This document shows, piece after piece, positions 44,905 to 52,697 of a DNA stretch of 64,000 nucleotides. Origin of the DNA: Bacteroidota bacterium (GTDB lineage Bacteria > Bacteroidota > Bacteroidia > JAHEXY01); the NCBI GenBank assembly GCA_023251875.1, contig JAHEXY010000002.1, positions 62,001 through 126,000 of the forward strand. Reading direction: 5' to 3'. Each line of letters starts with the position of its first letter. Position 1 is the stretch's first letter. The notes under the pieces are model-generated. The model ran no database searches, had not been told where the DNA came from, and saw nothing but the letters and a program-made list of their open reading frames with translations. A program made the position numbers and the translations under genes.

Positions 44905-45531
44905 TCAGCTTAAAAACGCTCTAACTTTTAGTTGTAAAAATTTCTTAATTTCTTTCCAGGTTTGCCCTTGTAAACTAAGGGGCTCTTCACTTTCTTCAGC
45001 ATCTTCAAAATAGATAAGTGCATTGGGTATAGAAATCATGAGCATTTGAGATGGAAACTTTTGTTTGTGAAATTCTAGTATTTCATCAAGCGTAAATTCT
45101 TTTAGCAGCTCAACTAAATCCCAAAAATCTTTTTTTACTCCCCTGCCAAGTATTGCATTTATTTTCATGGCTGCAATATCTTTATTGCTATACATGGCAA
45201 TATTATCAATAACCTCTAAGGGCGCAATTAATGGATGAGGATAATGTATAATATCAACTTTAATATTTTGTATTGTACAAAATACGCCAAATTTTATATG
45301 TGGATTTTTGTAAGAAAATTCTTGACCAAATTCTTTCTCTAAAATACTTGCGATTTGTTGGTTGTCGAATTTTTCATGAGTAAAAAAATCAAGATCAATA
45401 GATTTTCTATGTCCATACTTTAAAGCTAGAGCAGTACCACCAACTAAGGAAAACGATTTTAGTTCTGGTAATGCGCTAAGTCTTTTTAGTAAGGATAGCG
45501 TGTTGGGTTCGATTGCCTCTCTATGTAACAT
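44905..45531 (-). CDS. AbiEii/AbiGii-type nucleotidyltransferase toxin
   Basis: 208 aa with the AbiEii motif SLVGGTALALKYGHRKSIDL followed by DFF (Asp46/Asp48 as nucleotide/metal ligands), the KVDIIHYPHPLIAP strand, and the KINAILGRGVKKDFWDLVEL helix. Members are nucleotidyltransferases of type IV-like toxin-antitoxin or abortive-infection systems. The start lies 46 bp inside the upstream DUF6922-like gene, the normal toxin-antitoxin layout. The chain is complete and the catalytic Asp pair is intact, so activity is plausible. Target unknown. Confidence 0.85.
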   Translation of the reverse strand: MLHREAIEPNTLSLLKRLSALPELKSFSLVGGTALALKYGHRKSIDLDFFTHEKFDNQQIASILEKEFGQEFSYKNPHIKFGVFCTIQNIKVDIIHYPHPLIAPLEVIDNIAMYSNKDIAAMKINAILGRGVKKDFWDLVELLKEFTLDEILEFHKQKFPSQMLMISIPNALIYFEDAEESEEPLSLQGQTWKEIKKFLQLKVRAFLS

Positions 45532-45785
45532 CTAAAATTTTGAATAGGTTCATCAATAACAGCCGCAGCTAAATACAATCCATTAAGCATAATATATTTT
45601 GCTTCAAGTAAGGCTTTCTTTACCAAATCTTCACTATAATATCTTCTACATTGTCTAATATCTTCAATATCTCCGCGTTCAAATACACGCACAATTACAA
45701 AATGCGCTTTTGTATCGTAATCGATATTTTCGAAATTTACATCCCAAAAAATACGCTTGTCGAATATTGGTTTATTACGCATCAT
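45486..45785 (-). CDS. DUF6922-like antitoxin partner of the AbiEii gene
   Basis: 99 aa. KRIFWDVNFENIDYDTKAHF, then VIVRVFERGDIEDIRQCRRY and DLVKKALLEAKYI fit the small proteins (DUF6922 type) that commonly precede AbiEii toxins in Bacteroidota. It overlaps the toxin by 46 bp, so translation is coupled. First gene of the unit, with a TACATTTG -7 element about 20 bp upstream. The antitoxin role is inferred from position; no DNA-binding motif is evident. Confidence 0.65.
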   Translation of the reverse strand: MMRNKPIFDKRIFWDVNFENIDYDTKAHFVIVRVFERGDIEDIRQCRRYYSEDLVKKALLEAKYIMLNGLYLAAAVIDEPIQNFRCYIERQSNPTRYPY

Positions 45786-45804
45786 TTCGCTTTTTATGGT
45801 AAAA

Positions 45805-45812
45805 CAAATGTA
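45805..45812 (-). promoter_or_regulatory. -7 element (TACATTTG) for the DUF6922/AbiEii pair
   Basis: TAnnTTTG match on the minus strand, about 20 bp before the DUF6922 ATG, in the short divergent region shared with rfaD. Confidence 0.45.
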
Positions 45813-45852
45813 AGCTATTTTAAGATTAATTTAAATGACTAAATTTGATTCT

Positions 45853-46818
45853 ATGATTGTTATAACCGGTGTCGCAGGTTTTATTGCTAGTTGTTTGGTT
45901 CGTCAACTAAATGATGAAGGGATGAATGACCTTATTGTTGTGGATGATTTTTCGAGACCCGATAAAAAATTAAATCTCGAACACAAACAAATAAAACAAT
46001 TCATTCATCGTAATACTTTTATCAAATGGCTCGATCAAAATTATATGGATGTTGAATTAATTATTCACCTTGGAGCCAGAACAGACACTACAGAATTTAA
46101 CAAAGCCATTTTTGACGAACTCAATGTAAATTATTCAAAAGCCATTTGGAAAAGTTGTACCCAATATGCAATTCCGCTTATTTATGCTTCTTCAGCTGCT
46201 ACTTATGGTTTGGGAGAATTGAGTTATAAAGACGATCATTCCCTTATTGAAAAACTAAAGCCTCTTAACCCTTATGGAGAATCAAAAAACGAATTTGATA
46301 AATGGGTTTTAAATCAAAGAACTACTCCCCCATTTTGGGCAGGGCTCAAATTTTTTAATGTATACGGCCCTAATGAATATCATAAAGCCAGAATGGCTTC
46401 AGTAGTATTTCATGCATTCAATCAAATTGAATCAAATGGAAAAGTAAAACTCTTTAAATCTCACAAACATGAATTTGAAGATGGAAAACAATTGCGAGAT
46501 TTTATTTATGTAAAAGATGTGGCTGATGTAATTTTGTTTTTGATGCAAAACCAAAATCATTCTGGCATTTATAATCTTGGAACAGGTAAGGCTCGTACAT
46601 TTTTAGATCTAACCAACAGTGTTTTTACAGCATTAAAAAAAGAATCGAATATTGAGTTTATTGATACACCAATGGATATTCGGGATACATACCAATACTT
46701 TACTGAAGCAGATATGAACAAACTTAAAAATATTGGCTATACCAAACCATTTACTTCACTAGAGAATGGTATTTATGAGTATGTAAACCACTACCTTATT
46801 TTAAAGAATTATTTTTAA
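45853..46818 (+). CDS. rfaD: ADP-L-glycero-D-manno-heptose 6-epimerase
   Basis: About 321 aa from MIVITGVAGFIAS (an ATG six codons upstream is also possible). Short-chain dehydrogenase/epimerase fold: Rossmann TGVAGFIAS, which deviates from the usual GGAGFIGS at two small residues; HLGARTDTTEF typical of HldD; the catalytic Tyr-Lys pair in LNPYGESKNEFD; and KFFNVYGPNEYHKARMASV. The enzyme converts ADP-D-glycero- to ADP-L-glycero-mannoheptose for the LPS inner core. Divergent from the toxin-antitoxin pair; the downstream TPR and CAP genes follow on the same strand. Confidence 0.9.
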   Translation: MIVITGVAGFIASCLVRQLNDEGMNDLIVVDDFSRPDKKLNLEHKQIKQFIHRNTFIKWLDQNYMDVELIIHLGARTDTTEFNKAIFDELNVNYSKAIWKSCTQYAIPLIYASSAATYGLGELSYKDDHSLIEKLKPLNPYGESKNEFDKWVLNQRTTPPFWAGLKFFNVYGPNEYHKARMASVVFHAFNQIESNGKVKLFKSHKHEFEDGKQLRDFIYVKDVADVILFLMQNQNHSGIYNLGTGKARTFLDLTNSVFTALKKESNIEFIDTPMDIRDTYQYFTEADMNKLKNIGYTKPFTSLENGIYEYVNHYLILKNYF

Positions 46819-46874
46819 GCTTCATTTTGCTAAGTGCTACAGAGTACTTAAATTCGTTTTATAAACCATCAATT

Positions 46875-47609
46875 ATGAAGAACTTATATATTTTTCTTTT
46901 TTTAGCATTTATTTCTCTTCCAATTGCTATTGCACAAAATGAAGCTGCCAAGCCTCATTATGATAAAGCGGTAACACTACACCGACAAGGTAAAACGGAA
47001 GAAGCCATTAAAGAATTAGATGAGGCTGTTCATTCAGATAAAGAAAATATTGATGCTCTTTTTGAGAGAGGCGTTTGCAAATTTGATTTAGGAGATTTTA
47101 GAGGATCAGAAGTAGACATGTTAAAATGCCTAAAGATTAATGATCACCATGCAAAATCGTATTTTTATATAGGTCTTTGTTATTTAAAGGCTGAATATCC
47201 TACCGTTGCAACGGAATACTTTAGTAATGCTATTAAATGCGATCCGTCTGATTATATTTATTTTTATTATAGAGGAGTTGCCATTTGCGAGCTTAAAAGT
47301 GACTACAAATTTGCTCAAGCAGACTTTGAAAAAGCAGTTGAATTAAATCCCAATCATACTGATTCGTATGTTTATTTAGGAAATATTGCTTTTAAATTTA
47401 AAGATTACCAAAAAGCTTTAAGTAATGATAATAAAGTGCTAGATCTAGATCCCAATTATGCTTTGGCTTATTTTAATTTAGGAATGGCTTATGATGCTTT
47501 AAAAGATTATACCAATGCCTGCAGATCCTTTAACTCCGCTTTAAAATTAGGCTATGCTACCGCAACTGAATTTGCAGATAAGGCCTGTAAAAAAGCATCT
47601 GAAAATTAA
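46875..47609 (+). CDS. periplasmic TPR protein
   Basis: About 244 aa from the ATG of MKNLYIFLFLAFISLPIAIA, which opens a signal peptide (an upstream in-frame Met at 46827 gives no signal). The rest is a run of tetratricopeptide repeats: AVTLHRQGKTEEAIKELDEA, then ALFERGVCKFDLGDFRGSEV, AKSYFYIGLCYLKAEYPTVA, YIYFYYRGVAICELK, DSYVYLGNIAFKFKDYQKA, and ALAYFNLGMAYDALKDYTNA. A protein-interaction scaffold in the periplasm; partner unknown. Its stop codon is immediately followed by the ATG of the CAP gene, so the two are co-translated. Confidence 0.85.
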   Translation: MKNLYIFLFLAFISLPIAIAQNEAAKPHYDKAVTLHRQGKTEEAIKELDEAVHSDKENIDALFERGVCKFDLGDFRGSEVDMLKCLKINDHHAKSYFYIGLCYLKAEYPTVATEYFSNAIKCDPSDYIYFYYRGVAICELKSDYKFAQADFEKAVELNPNHTDSYVYLGNIAFKFKDYQKALSNDNKVLDLDPNYALAYFNLGMAYDALKDYTNACRSFNSALKLGYATATEFADKACKKASEN

Positions 47610-48143
47610 ATGCGTTTTTTAGTAATTTTAATTCTATTATTATTGCCATTTTTTGGTTTTTGCCAAGTAATTAATGTTAATACGATTGACAAAATTTACA
47701 TTGAGCAACTCATTAAAACCAAAATCGATAGTGTGCGAATAAAAAATAAGAGAACTGTTTTAGTAAACGATTCTATTTTATATTTAACGGCAAGCTATCA
47801 TGCCAATTATCTCTTGGAAAATAATATTCTCTCCCATACCGAGAAAAAAGCAAAAATGAAAACGCCCCAAACACGAGCTGAATTTTTTGGTGCTAAAAAT
47901 TATCTGGTAGGAGAAAATATTGCTTTTACTTATCTAAACGAATTGGTAATTGAAAAAAATAAAAAGCATACCAATAAAACCTATGAAGATTTAGCCAATG
48001 ATTTTGTAGATATGTGGGTACATTCTTCTGGCCATTTTGCCAATATCATTAACAAAGATTATACGCTTACGGCTCTTTCCATTAGTTTTGATGAAAAAAC
48101 CAATAAGGTGTATGCTGTGCAAAATTTTGCCTGTAAAAAATAA
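47610..48143 (+). CDS. CAP-domain (SCP/PR-1) exported protein
   Basis: 177 aa. Signal peptide (FLVILILLLLPFFGFCQ). The CAP fold is recognisable: an early His in LYLTASYHANYLLENN, SHTEK, VGENIAFTY (the conserved Glu), and the C-terminal MWVHSSGHFANIINKDYT with its His, followed by KVYAVQNFA. CAP proteins in bacteria are periplasmic or secreted; function is poorly defined, some bind lipids. It starts directly after the TPR gene stop, so the two form an operon. The next 200 bp hold palindromic repeats. Confidence 0.85.
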   Translation: MRFLVILILLLLPFFGFCQVINVNTIDKIYIEQLIKTKIDSVRIKNKRTVLVNDSILYLTASYHANYLLENNILSHTEKKAKMKTPQTRAEFFGAKNYLVGENIAFTYLNELVIEKNKKHTNKTYEDLANDFVDMWVHSSGHFANIINKDYTLTALSISFDEKTNKVYAVQNFACKK

Positions 48144-48146
48144 AAG

Positions 48147-48272
48147 CCCCCTCCAACTCCCCCAAGCGGGGAGAATGTTCTGTCATAATTAATTTACATT
48201 TCTATTTTACTCAAATGATTCTTGCATCAATCTCCTCCCCTTTGAGGAGGCAGGGATGGTTTATAGGGGTAA
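48147..48272. repeat. two C-rich/G-rich palindromes in tandem
   Basis: CTCCCC-CAAGC-GGGGAG (48157-48173) and CTCCTC-CCCTTT-GAGGAG (48232-48249), each with adjacent single-strand extensions (AAAGCCCCCTCC; CAGGGATGGTTTATAGGGG). They are typical of the dispersed REP-like elements elsewhere in the window and fill the gap after the CAP gene. Confidence 0.7.
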
Positions 48273-48340
48273 TTTTATTTTCATGTGTATTACCTATGAA
48301 GCGCTCATAAAATAATGTTAAACTCAAAAAATAAACAATT

Positions 48341-49456
48341 ATGATAACCATCAATCGTAAAGCTCTACTCGCAGGAATACTACTTAATGTTTTCTTCCTC
48401 TCCTTTCAAAGTTGTAAAAAAGAAGTAAGCACTTCTGATAACAACATTATGCCGGAATCATTTAGTGTTGAAATTCCTGCATCCATGAGTCAGCCTTATA
48501 CTGCACAAAAAATGAAAACGGCCTCTGATGATACAATAAATGGAGGAGATATTTATGCGAACCTGGGTAATTTTATCAATTTAGGAAAAGGTTCTGCTGA
48601 AATTGTGCAAGCCATTGTTACAACTATACATGCTTATAAACTTAGTCAGGCATGTGCATTTTCTTATGTGAGTGCCGATGATGGCAGATCTAAGAATGTA
48701 AATATAATAGCCAGCTCAGATTTTGAAAATGTAAATTGGGAATATGAAATGACTATTACTGATGCGCAATCTGAATCAAGTGCAGATAGCGGTAAAGCAT
48801 TGCAAATTTTTTGGAACAAGAATCCAGTAAAAGGCATTGCCATACTTAAGCCGTATAATATTAATCGTGCTACAAGTTCTCTTTATCCCGATGCTATGTT
48901 CCGTATCGATTATAGCGAAGCTGGCGAACTAGGGTATGACAAACACATGATAGTTTCTATTGCAGGCTTACCTCTTGCTAGTCCATTAATTGATCCGTAT
49001 TCTGTAAATAGCCTTAAAATGTTTGCCGGAAAAACGGGAGATGTTGTAGATATGTATGGAAATTCAAATCATCCCAATGCCATTTTCTTTACTACCAATA
49101 CCGGTTTTGATTGGGCATTTGCAGCATCGGGAGATCTAAAAGCTGATATTGGTGTTGCAGAAGTGGGTTTGCCTCCGTATCAATTAAACGAAACCAGCAG
49201 AAAAGTATTGCTCGAAGATTATTCAATAAGAAATGTTTTTGAAGAACAAATTTATGCCCTTTGGCCAACTATTGACAGTGTAAGTGTAAATGGTTATTTG
49301 CATAATACACAAGCACCCGGTTATTTTAATAATGGCGGTTTTGTTCAAGGTGGTACTGCTCCCAATTCAAGTTATGCTACTATTGAGGGGAGAATAAAAA
49401 ATCTGAGTCCGTATAATCCTAAAGATATTTCAGAACAAGTTTTAAATTTTAAGTAA
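48341..49456 (+). CDS. lipoprotein of unknown function
   Basis: 371 aa. Lipoprotein signal LLAGILLNVFFLSFQSC with CKKEVS at the cleavage site. The mature protein is beta-rich (SKNVNIIASSDFENVNWEYE, FRIDYSEAGELGYDKHM, FFTTNTGFDWAFAASGDLKA) with a Gly/Asn/Tyr-rich end. I do not recognise the family. It has its own region, with palindromic repeats upstream and a strong bidirectional terminator downstream, so it is probably monocistronic. Expected on the inner face of the outer membrane or on the surface. Confidence 0.65.
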   Translation: MITINRKALLAGILLNVFFLSFQSCKKEVSTSDNNIMPESFSVEIPASMSQPYTAQKMKTASDDTINGGDIYANLGNFINLGKGSAEIVQAIVTTIHAYKLSQACAFSYVSADDGRSKNVNIIASSDFENVNWEYEMTITDAQSESSADSGKALQIFWNKNPVKGIAILKPYNINRATSSLYPDAMFRIDYSEAGELGYDKHMIVSIAGLPLASPLIDPYSVNSLKMFAGKTGDVVDMYGNSNHPNAIFFTTNTGFDWAFAASGDLKADIGVAEVGLPPYQLNETSRKVLLEDYSIRNVFEEQIYALWPTIDSVSVNGYLHNTQAPGYFNNGGFVQGGTAPNSSYATIEGRIKNLSPYNPKDISEQVLNFK

Positions 49457-49474
49457 AATCCATTTAGTTTTTGT

Positions 49475-49518
49475 CAAGTAGGCCGACTGCATTTTTTGTA
49501 GTTGGCTTACTTGTTTTT
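49475..49518. terminator. bidirectional terminator between convergent genes
   Basis: CAAGTAGGCCGACTGC (49475-49490) pairs with GTAGTTGGCTTACTTG (49498-49513) over 16 positions with three G-U wobbles, 7-base loop, then TTTTT. It serves the lipoprotein gene on the left, and possibly the TIGR02757 gene on the right. Confidence 0.8.
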
Positions 49519-50275
49519 AAAAATTCTCAAATACCCCCAATCCAAATAAAGCAAAATCATATTTAACAGGATCCGTTTGATCTAAACTTTTTAATTGTGT
49601 TGTTAGTTCTTCAACGGCTTTCCAATCGTTTTGTTTACGATTTAATAAACCTAGTTTTCGAGCTACATTTCCTGAATGCACATCTAAAGGACAATATAAT
49701 TGAGAAGCCTTTATGTTTTTCCATATTCCAAAATCAACACCCTTCTTATCGTTTCTAACCATCCAACGTAGGTACATATTAATTCTTTTTGCAGCAGAAT
49801 TTTCTTCAGGATTGGAAATGTGTTTGGCTACACGCAAAGGATAAGGCATTTCAAAAAATAATTTACGAAAATGAATAATTTTATTTTTTACCTCATCACT
49901 ATCTTTACTAAATACATCTTCAAGATTATAATGATTGATGTAAATATTTTTTAGCGACTGAAGAAAATAAACACAGTCAATTCCATTAAATGTGCGGTGT
50001 ACAAATTTTTTAAATGGTTTTAAATCTTGTTCTTTAAAATTTACGATAAATTCGTGGGGCCTGTAATCCATCCACTGCATTAATTTCTTTGCATTATTAA
50101 TAATGGTTTTTCTTTGCCCCCATGCAATAGTTGCAGTTAAAAAACCAGCTATTTCAATATCTTCTTTTTTGCTAAAAAGATGCGGAATACAAATAGGATC
50201 TGATTCAATAAATAAGGGCATATTGTATTGTTCAACTTTACTATCAAGAAATTCTTTGAGATGATCCGGTATCAT
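49517..50275 (-). CDS. TIGR02757 family protein
   Basis: 252 aa cytosolic protein with the recognisable TIGR02757/DUF2400 features: the FLTATIAWGQRKTIINNAKK segment, the CVYFLQSLKNIYINHYNLED stretch and the conserved RINMYLRWMVRNDKKGVDFG and QLYCPLDVHSGNVARKLGLL blocks. The fold resembles helix-hairpin-helix DNA glycosylases, but no activity is proven. Directly downstream of the TerC gene with a 15-bp gap, so an operon is likely. Complete, ordinary length. Confidence 0.9.
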   Translation of the reverse strand: MIPDHLKEFLDSKVEQYNMPLFIESDPICIPHLFSKKEDIEIAGFLTATIAWGQRKTIINNAKKLMQWMDYRPHEFIVNFKEQDLKPFKKFVHRTFNGIDCVYFLQSLKNIYINHYNLEDVFSKDSDEVKNKIIHFRKLFFEMPYPLRVAKHISNPEENSAAKRINMYLRWMVRNDKKGVDFGIWKNIKASQLYCPLDVHSGNVARKLGLLNRKQNDWKAVEELTTQLKSLDQTDPVKYDFALFGLGVFENF

Positions 50276-50290
50276 TTTTATACAAACAAT

Positions 50291-51058
50291 TTATTTTATT
50301 TCTCTCTTAGGAAAATTAAAAAGTAATGAACTTAACAGCGGAATAAAAAATATAGAAACTGTTATTAAGGAAGTAAGCCAATCTGCCATATGGCTTGATA
50401 AAAATTGACTAAGACTAGTTTGTGGATAATAATGTTCGTATAAGGATAGAACTAGTTTTAATCCTAAAACTGCTATTACAACAAATGCAGCAGTTTCAAG
50501 AAAGGAATGTTTTTCCATAAGCTTAACAAAGGCTTGTGCAACAAAACGCATGGCAAGTATGCCAATAAAAACACCCATGCAAATGAGAATAATATTTTCA
50601 GAAAAGGCAACGGCAGCAAATACATTATCAATTGAGAAGGCTAAATCCATTACTTCAACCAATATAATGGTTGCAATAAATTTTCCAAATATTCCAATGG
50701 TATTTTTATAAAACCAATTTTCTTCTTTGTTTAATAAATCATCTTGAACACTTTTTGTGTTCTTGGTTTTAAAATAATCAAATGATAAATACAATAAATA
50801 AATACCACCAATTGATTTTAGCCACCAAATTTTGATAAGAAAAGTAGCAAACAAGAGGCACAATCCTCTAAATAGATAGGCTCCTATAATTCCATATTTA
50901 AGGGCTTTATTTCTTTGGCCTTTGGGTAAGTCTAATACCATTGTTGCCAATACAGCAGCATTATCAATAGACAAAAGACTTTCTATAATAATCAAATTAG
51001 CAATCACTATTAATGAAGCAAGAGGATTATCAATAATTTGCTGAAAAAGCGCTTGCAT
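50291..51058 (-). CDS. TerC family integral membrane protein
   Basis: 255 aa with about seven membrane segments and the TerC signatures LIIESLLSIDNAAVLATMVL near the N-terminus and VMDLAFSIDNVFAAVAFSEN in the middle (paired SxDN motifs, likely metal-handling), plus YGIIGAYLFRGLCLLFATFL. Family members (TerC, Alx) are linked to metal and redox/pH homeostasis, chiefly manganese export. Substrate unknown here. Located at the inner membrane, and upstream of TIGR02757 in a probable operon. Not near the TerB-like gene. Confidence 0.92.
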   Translation of the reverse strand: MQALFQQIIDNPLASLIVIANLIIIESLLSIDNAAVLATMVLDLPKGQRNKALKYGIIGAYLFRGLCLLFATFLIKIWWLKSIGGIYLLYLSFDYFKTKNTKSVQDDLLNKEENWFYKNTIGIFGKFIATIILVEVMDLAFSIDNVFAAVAFSENIILICMGVFIGILAMRFVAQAFVKLMEKHSFLETAAFVVIAVLGLKLVLSLYEHYYPQTSLSQFLSSHMADWLTSLITVSIFFIPLLSSLLFNFPKREIK

Positions 51059-51240
51059 TGATGAGTACTAAAATGATTTATTGCAAAGGTGATACAATTT
51101 TGTAAATAACAAAATGAGATTGAAAAATACAGTAATAAACTCAAAATTCTTTTGTTTATCCTATGGTAGGGCTATGTATTTTTAGAATTTATTGAAATAA
51201 AAAACGGGACAATTTCAAAAATGAATTGTCCCATTTAATG

Positions 51241-51326
51241 TACCCGGGGCGGGACTTGAACCCGCACGACATTTGCGTGTCACAGGATTTTAAGTCCTGC
51301 GTGTCTACCAATTCCACCACCTGGGC
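51241..51326 (-). tRNA. tRNA-Leu (anticodon TAA)
   Basis: 86 nt, minus strand: acceptor GCCCAGG, anticodon stem-loop CAGGACTTAAAATCCTG with TAA, a long variable arm, and T-arm GCGGGTTCAAGTCCCGC. The 3' acceptor CCCGGGT gives one A-C mismatch with the 5' strand. CCA is not encoded. Confidence 0.93.
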
Positions 51327-51412
51327 GTAAAAACTCGTTCAATGTTTCAAGTTTGAAAGTTCAAAGTTGAAGTAAATATCCATTCTTGTGTAAGGGATAT
51401 ATTGAAGCAATT

Positions 51413-51488
51413 TGGAGCGAGAAACGGGACTCGGACCCGCGACCCCAACCTTGGCAAGGTTGTGCTCTACCAACTGAGCTACTCTCGC
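51413..51488 (-). tRNA. tRNA-Gly (anticodon GCC)
   Basis: Minus strand: GCGAGAG acceptor, D-arm AGCTCAGTTGGTAGAGC, anticodon loop TTGCCAA, T-arm GCGGGTCCGAGTCCCGT. The 3' CCA is encoded (TCCA at 51416-51413). Confidence 0.95.
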
Positions 51489-51502
51489 TTATTAATTTTG
51501 TG

Positions 51503-51577
51503 TGGGAGCTACAGGGATCGAACCTGTGACCCCCTGCTTGTAAGGCAGGTGCTCTAAACCAGCTGAGCTAAGCTCCC
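51503..51577 (-). tRNA. tRNA-Val (anticodon TAC)
   Basis: Minus strand: GGGAGCT acceptor, D-arm AGCTCAGCTGGTTTAGAGC, anticodon loop CTTACAA, T-arm ACAGGTTCGATCCCTGT, 3' acceptor AGCTCCC plus A. First in a Val-Gly-Leu cluster with a promoter about 40 bp upstream. CCA not encoded. Confidence 0.95.
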
Positions 51578-51617
51578 AAAATCAACATTCCTATTCTTAT
51601 TTCTAAAAACGGGAGTG

Positions 51618-51647
51618 CAAATATAGGGTTTTATTATTCTTTACAAA
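51618..51647 (-). promoter_or_regulatory. promoter of the tRNA-Val-Gly-Leu cluster
   Basis: On the minus strand: TTTG (-33) at 51647-51644, 18-bp spacer, TATATTTG (-7) at 51625-51618. A near-perfect Bacteroidota TTTG-N(17-23)-TAnnTTTG promoter, 41 bp before tRNA-Val. Confidence 0.75.
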
Positions 51648-51649
51648 AA

Positions 51650-52543
51650 TTATTTTGCACTAACATAAGTAATATATGAAACACCGCCTAAAGAATCTAT
51701 TCCTGCTTCTGCTAAGGGATAGCCTATTTCTTGGGCATACCAAATGTATTTTTTAGTAGTAAATGTTTGCGGATTGGCATATTCAAAATACCCTTGTATG
51801 TATGGAACTAGCATCCATCCCCCAAAAAGAAAATGAGCAAAAATACTATCTGTTATTACTTCTTCTCTATATTCTCGTATTGCTTTGTATGTACCAAGAG
51901 GAATAGTAATGCTACCTTCTGCATCTACATTGGTAGATAAAATATTTTGTTGTTTAATTCTAAATGAATCGGCTATAGCATCTAAACCTAAAGCCACCAA
52001 TTCAGGAACCTCTTTAACTGCCATGGTTGTTTCAAATCCTGAAGTATTATCATAAGAATCATCATAAGTAAATGGAAAATTATATACTAATTGACTTGGA
52101 TTATAATTTACTCCTACAATAAATCCTTGGCCGGTTAAATCACCATACATACCCACTATTTCTGAGCGCTCAGAAGATTTATTCACAAAAACAGCAATTC
52201 CATTGCCTTGATCGTATGCAAGATTAGCATCTGGAAAATCAGATCCATACGAATACGATGATGGCGATTTATAAATAATAGTTTGTTCTGTTTCAATAGT
52301 AAGATTTGAAAAATCCCAAGTTTGATCTTTTCCTTCGGAACCAACAGAATCATTAGGAACAGAATCTGTAGCCAAATAAACAGTATCTCCTGCTTCGGCA
52401 AAATCTCCCGAACTCATCTTATAGGGATCTGTTGTAGTAGTTGTATTATTATTGTTATTATTATCATCTGAAGTGTCTTTTTTTTTACAGCCCGTTAGTA
52501 GAATAGATCCAATAATAGCAATCGAAAAGATTTTTTTAATCAT
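51650..52543 (-). CDS. lipoprotein related to the neighbouring T9SS protein
   Basis: About 297 aa from MIKKIFSIAIIGSILLTGC (an upstream in-frame Met gives no signal peptide). Lipobox Cys followed by a KKKDTSDDNNNNNN linker. The body matches the T9SS protein at 52698 in order: GDTVYLATDS / GNTAYLVSDT, then TWDFSNL / SWDFSAL, YGSDFPDANLA / YGSYYPTANLC, GMYGDLTGQG / GLVGDLLDKG, PLGTYKAIREYREE / PNGNTYDALRQKNAE, and IWYAQEIGYPLAE / RWWANGVGYALAE. It is thus a paralogue anchored by lipid instead of T9SS. Function unknown. Followed closely by the tRNA cluster promoter. Confidence 0.75.
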   Translation of the reverse strand: MIKKIFSIAIIGSILLTGCKKKDTSDDNNNNNNTTTTTDPYKMSSGDFAEAGDTVYLATDSVPNDSVGSEGKDQTWDFSNLTIETEQTIIYKSPSSYSYGSDFPDANLAYDQGNGIAVFVNKSSERSEIVGMYGDLTGQGFIVGVNYNPSQLVYNFPFTYDDSYDNTSGFETTMAVKEVPELVALGLDAIADSFRIKQQNILSTNVDAEGSITIPLGTYKAIREYREEVITDSIFAHFLFGGWMLVPYIQGYFEYANPQTFTTKKYIWYAQEIGYPLAEAGIDSLGGVSYITYVSAK

Positions 52544-52642
52544 ATCAATAAGTTGTTTTTTAATAATAAATAAAAGCAGAAACAAAAAGGAATAGCAGCC
52601 CAAGTTACAAAATAAGCCCTAAAAGAAAAATACAGATAAACT

Positions 52643-52680
52643 AAAAAAGCGGCTATTTTAGAGCCGCTTTTTTGTATAAT
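52643..52680 (-). terminator. terminator after the T9SS protein gene
   Basis: AAAAAAGCGGCT (52643-52654) pairs with AGCCGCTTTTTT (52662-52673), loop ATTTTAG. T-runs flank both sides, so it can stop transcription in either direction. Confidence 0.85.
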
Positions 52681-52697
52681 TATTTGTTTTAAAATTC

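Noticed and set aside
21022-51058. A tellurite-resistance operon (TerB-like plus TerC family genes)
   Set aside because: The two genes are 29 kb apart, and no TerA, TerD, TerE or TerZ genes are near. TerC-family membership alone does not show tellurite resistance.
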